The position numbers and the translations under genes were made by a program. From Archangium sp. (lineage in GTDB: Bacteria; Myxococcota; Myxococcia; Myxococcales; Myxococcaceae), in NCBI GenBank assembly GCA_016793585.1, contig JAEUJR010000643.1:1-7032 (forward strand): DNA of 7,032 bases, in the 5' to 3' direction. Positions 5,394-7,032 of the stretch are shown piece by piece. Under the pieces are notes generated by a model, which was not told where the DNA came from, did not search any database, and was given only the letters and a program-made list of their open reading frames with translations. The stretch's first letter is position 1. The number at the start of each line of letters is the position of its first letter.

Positions 5394-6296
5394 AGCGGGC
5401 CGCTTCGCCTTCGAGCGCGGGTGGTGCTTGTCGTAGGTCGTGCGCAGCCGCTGGCTGTCGACGTGCGTGTAGATCTGCGTCGTCGCGAGATCGGCGTGGC
5501 CCAGCATCGCCTGCACGGCGCGCAGGTCGGCCCCGCGTTCGACGAGGTGCGTAGCGAACGAGTGGCGCAGCTTGTGGGGCGAGAGCGCCTTCGTGATGCC
5601 GGCCGTGCGGGCGTGACGGCGCAGCAGCTTCCAGAACCCCATACGCGAGAAGCCCTTGCCTCTGGGCGTCACGAAGAGCGCCGACGACTCGCGGCCCTTC
5701 AAGATCGTGGGGCGTGCCGACGAGACGTAGGTGCGCACGTGCTCGATGGCATGGCGGCCGAGTGGAACGATGCGCTCCTTGCGGCCCTTGCCCATCACCA
5801 TCACGTAGCCGTCGATCAGGTTCACATCGTTGATGCCCAGCTTCACGAGCTCACTCACGCGCAGGCCGGTCGCGTAGAGCACCTCGATCATCGCGCGATC
5901 GCGCAGGCCGGCAGCCGCAGAGACGTCGGGCGCCTTGAGCAGCGCCTCCACCTCGTCGAGCGTGAGGAAGATGGGCAGCTTTCGGGCGTGCTTCGGCGTG
6001 TCGAGATCGTCGGTCGGGTTTCCAGGAGACAATTTCTCGTCTTCGAGAAACCGGTGAAACCCACGCAGCGCCGCGAGGTGCCGGGCGCGACTTCGCGGCG
6101 CGAGCCCTCTTCGACTGAGCCACGCAAGGTGCTCGAGCACGTCGTCGCGCGTCGCGGCCTCCACGGAGATCTTCCGGCGCGAGAGCTCTGCCAGCCAGTC
6201 GCGCACGTCCATCGCGTAGGCATCGACGGTCTTGGGCGCGAGGTTTCGCTCCGCGCGAAGGAACGTCACGAAGGCATCGAGCAGCGCGTCACTCAC
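5382..6296 (-). CDS. xerD: Tyrosine site-specific recombinase XerD
   Basis: A 304-residue tyrosine recombinase. With a XerC partner such enzymes resolve chromosome dimers at dif during cell division. The N-terminal core-binding (SAM-like) domain covers about residues 3-88 and the catalytic domain about 108-290. All six catalytic positions are visible: Arg146 (ATGLRVSEL), Lys170 (GKGRKERIVPLG), His241 and Arg244 (SPHKLRHSFATHL), His267 (MLGHADL) and the nucleophile Tyr276 (TTQIYTHV). Their spacing is nearly that of E. coli XerD. GADLRAVQAMLGHADLATTQ and KERIVPLG favour XerD over XerC. The GTG start at 6296 has GGAGA nine bases upstream; an upstream extension to about 6440 gives Arg/Val-rich sequence unlike the family and is rejected. 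The coding end overlaps the convergent surface-protein gene by 12 bases. The methyltransferase gene ends 85 bases upstream on the same strand. No mobile-element genes surround it, so a housekeeping role is likely; the C/D choice is less certain than the family. Confidence 0.9.
   Translation of the reverse strand: MSDALLDAFVTFLRAERNLAPKTVDAYAMDVRDWLAELSRRKISVEAATRDDVLEHLAWLSRRGLAPRSRARHLAALRGFHRFLEDEKLSPGNPTDDLDTPKHARKLPIFLTLDEVEALLKAPDVSAAAGLRDRAMIEVLYATGLRVSELVKLGINDVNLIDGYVMVMGKGRKERIVPLGRHAIEHVRTYVSSARPTILKGRESSALFVTPRGKGFSRMGFWKLLRRHARTAGITKALSPHKLRHSFATHLVERGADLRAVQAMLGHADLATTQIYTHVDSQRLRTTYDKHHPRSKAKRPASAT
5392..5406. terminator. Short GC hairpin at the convergent gene ends, possible weak terminator
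   Basis: GAAGCG, GGC, CGCTTC forms a perfect six-pair stem with a three-base loop right at the stop of the MYXO-CTERM protein gene and inside the last codons of xerD. Neither strand shows a following T-run, so it is not a standard intrinsic terminator. It may protect the 3' end of the transcript, or it may be chance. Confidence 0.25.
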
Positions 6297-6381
6297 GACG
6301 CTGATTCTCCAGCATTCACGCCGGTCGCCAAACAACCTGCAGCGAACAACGACTCTGCGAACGGAGGCAGCGAACGCCGAC
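6297..6381 (-). other. 85-base gap between methyltransferase gene and xerD
   Basis: No gene is seen here. It contains the xerD ribosome binding site GGAGA (6310-6306, minus), nine bases from the GTG. The 9-mer GCAGCGAAC occurs twice on the plus strand (6339-6347 and 6367-6375), with a partial copy between. No clear promoter or terminator is visible, so read-through from the methyltransferase gene into xerD is possible. Confidence 0.45.
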
Positions 6382-7032
6382 TCAGCCGCCGTCGCGAGAC
6401 AGGGGCGGCTTCTCACCCGGCTCTTTGCGACGCGCGACAATCACCCCGTACGTGGCGCTGGCTTTGCCACCCTGCGCGCGGTGCACCGCGATCTCGGCCT
6501 TCACCTGCTTCACCGCGTCGGTCTCTGCGGGCTGACGGGCGAGCGCGAGCTCGATCTCTTTGTAGAACTCGTCCATCTCGGGGTCGCCGAGGCTCTCGAC
6601 CATCTCGGGCTCGAAGCCTTCGGGCTCCATCGAGAGCAGCGTCTCACGCGGAGAGACGATGGGTCGGCCAAGTCGATCGGCCCAGCTCTCGAGCGCGACC
6701 TTCGCGGGCTGACGGCCCACGGCCATGACGTAGGTGAGCGCGAGGCGGCCCTTCTCGTCGAGCCACGGGCGGCACTTGCGCGCGAGCACGTCGGGGTAAC
6801 CTGCGATGCGGCCGAACGAGAAGATGCCGTCGAACGACTTGTCGGGGAAGTTCACCGTCGCCAGCGGCTGCACGAGCCACGTCACCTTGTCGCCGATGCC
6901 GGCCAGGCGCGCGCGCTCTTTCAGGGTGTCGGCCACCTTCTGATCGGGCTCGACGACCGTGATGGTGCAGTTCAGCGCGCGGGCCAACGCAAGGCCGCCG
7001 AGGCTGCCGTGAAGCTCGAGCAGCCGGGAGCT
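6382..7032 (-). CDS. Class I SAM-dependent methyltransferase, C-terminal 216 residues
   Basis: The gene runs off the right edge, so the N-terminus is missing; the frame is open from 7032 to the TGA at 6384-6382. The visible part has a Rossmann-like class I methyltransferase order: a motif I region LLELHGSLGGLALARAL (4-20), a strand ending in the acidic VVEPD (26-30) expected to hold the SAM ribose, an equivalent of the adenine-contact region near VTWLVQPLATVNFP (50-63), then SFDGIFSFGRI (66-76) and the late strand GRLALTYVMAVG (95-106). Motif I reads E-L-H-G-S-L-G-G rather than E/D-x-G-x-G-x-G, so SAM binding is plausible but not textbook. The last 60 residues are charged and probably helical, ending GEKPPLSRDGG. 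The substrate cannot be told; small-molecule methyltransferases (Methyltransf_11/25 type) look similar. It lies upstream of xerD on the same strand. Confidence 0.8.
   Translation of the reverse strand, partial: SSRLLELHGSLGGLALARALNCTITVVEPDQKVADTLKERARLAGIGDKVTWLVQPLATVNFPDKSFDGIFSFGRIAGYPDVLARKCRPWLDEKGRLALTYVMAVGRQPAKVALESWADRLGRPIVSPRETLLSMEPEGFEPEMVESLGDPEMDEFYKEIELALARQPAETDAVKQVKAEIAVHRAQGGKASATYGVIVARRKEPGEKPPLSRDGG

Noticed and set aside
5382..6296. Recombinase as integrase of a mobile element
   Set aside because: No attachment-site repeats, tRNA, phage or plasmid genes are nearby, and the sequence follows housekeeping XerD closely.
6297..6440. N-terminal extension of xerD
   Set aside because: The extra residues are Arg/Val-rich and outside the normal Xer length; the GTG at 6296 has a good ribosome binding site and gives a standard 304-residue protein.
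5421..6728. Plus-strand open frame of 435 codons across xerD and the methyltransferase gene
   Set aside because: It is antisense to two genes with clear family motifs, and its Arg/His-rich translation resembles no protein I know.

Overview
This is a GC-rich window with strong G/C preference at third codon positions. It almost certainly comes from a myxobacterium (Myxococcota, probably suborder Cystobacterineae). The best evidence is a secreted protein with Asp-Ala-Gly pentapeptide repeats that ends in a MYXO-CTERM-type tail (GCGC, hydrophobic helix, RRSRR). A neighbouring lipoprotein has an Ala/Gly/Thr/Ser pentapeptide linker and an RCC1-like propeller, an architecture common in that group. 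No mobile element, rRNA, tRNA or CRISPR array is visible.

Layout from left to right: (1) the 5' end of an unidentified minus-strand gene leaves the window at base 1; its leader may fold over its ribosome binding site. (2) A large minus-strand gene (189-2879) encodes an 896-residue surface lipoprotein: two carboxypeptidase-regulatory-like beta domains, about 130 residues of GGTAA-type repeat, an Ig-like domain and an RCC1-like propeller. (3) trpS, tryptophanyl-tRNA synthetase, lies 28 bases upstream of the lipoprotein on the same strand (2908-3939). (4) After a 68-base divergent gap comes a plus-strand gene (4008-5393) for a signal-peptide protein with a DAG-repeat stalk and the MYXO-CTERM tail. 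(5) A minus-strand xerD (5382-6296) converges on it, and the two coding ends overlap by 12 bases. (6) The 3' part of a minus-strand SAM-dependent methyltransferase gene (6382 to the window edge) lies upstream of xerD.

The window mixes housekeeping genes (trpS, xerD) with two cell-envelope genes of unknown role. The two envelope proteins share a design: a globular part, a short-period repeat spacer and a membrane anchor (N-terminal lipid in one, C-terminal MYXO-CTERM in the other). They also share the heptapeptide VDAGVPD beside the spacer. I see no defence, toxin-antitoxin or biosynthetic system. The points most worth a second look are the repeat-encoded spacers, including Shine-Dalgarno-like hexamers repeated through the lipoprotein mRNA, the overlapping convergent gene ends, and the possible leader structure at the left edge.
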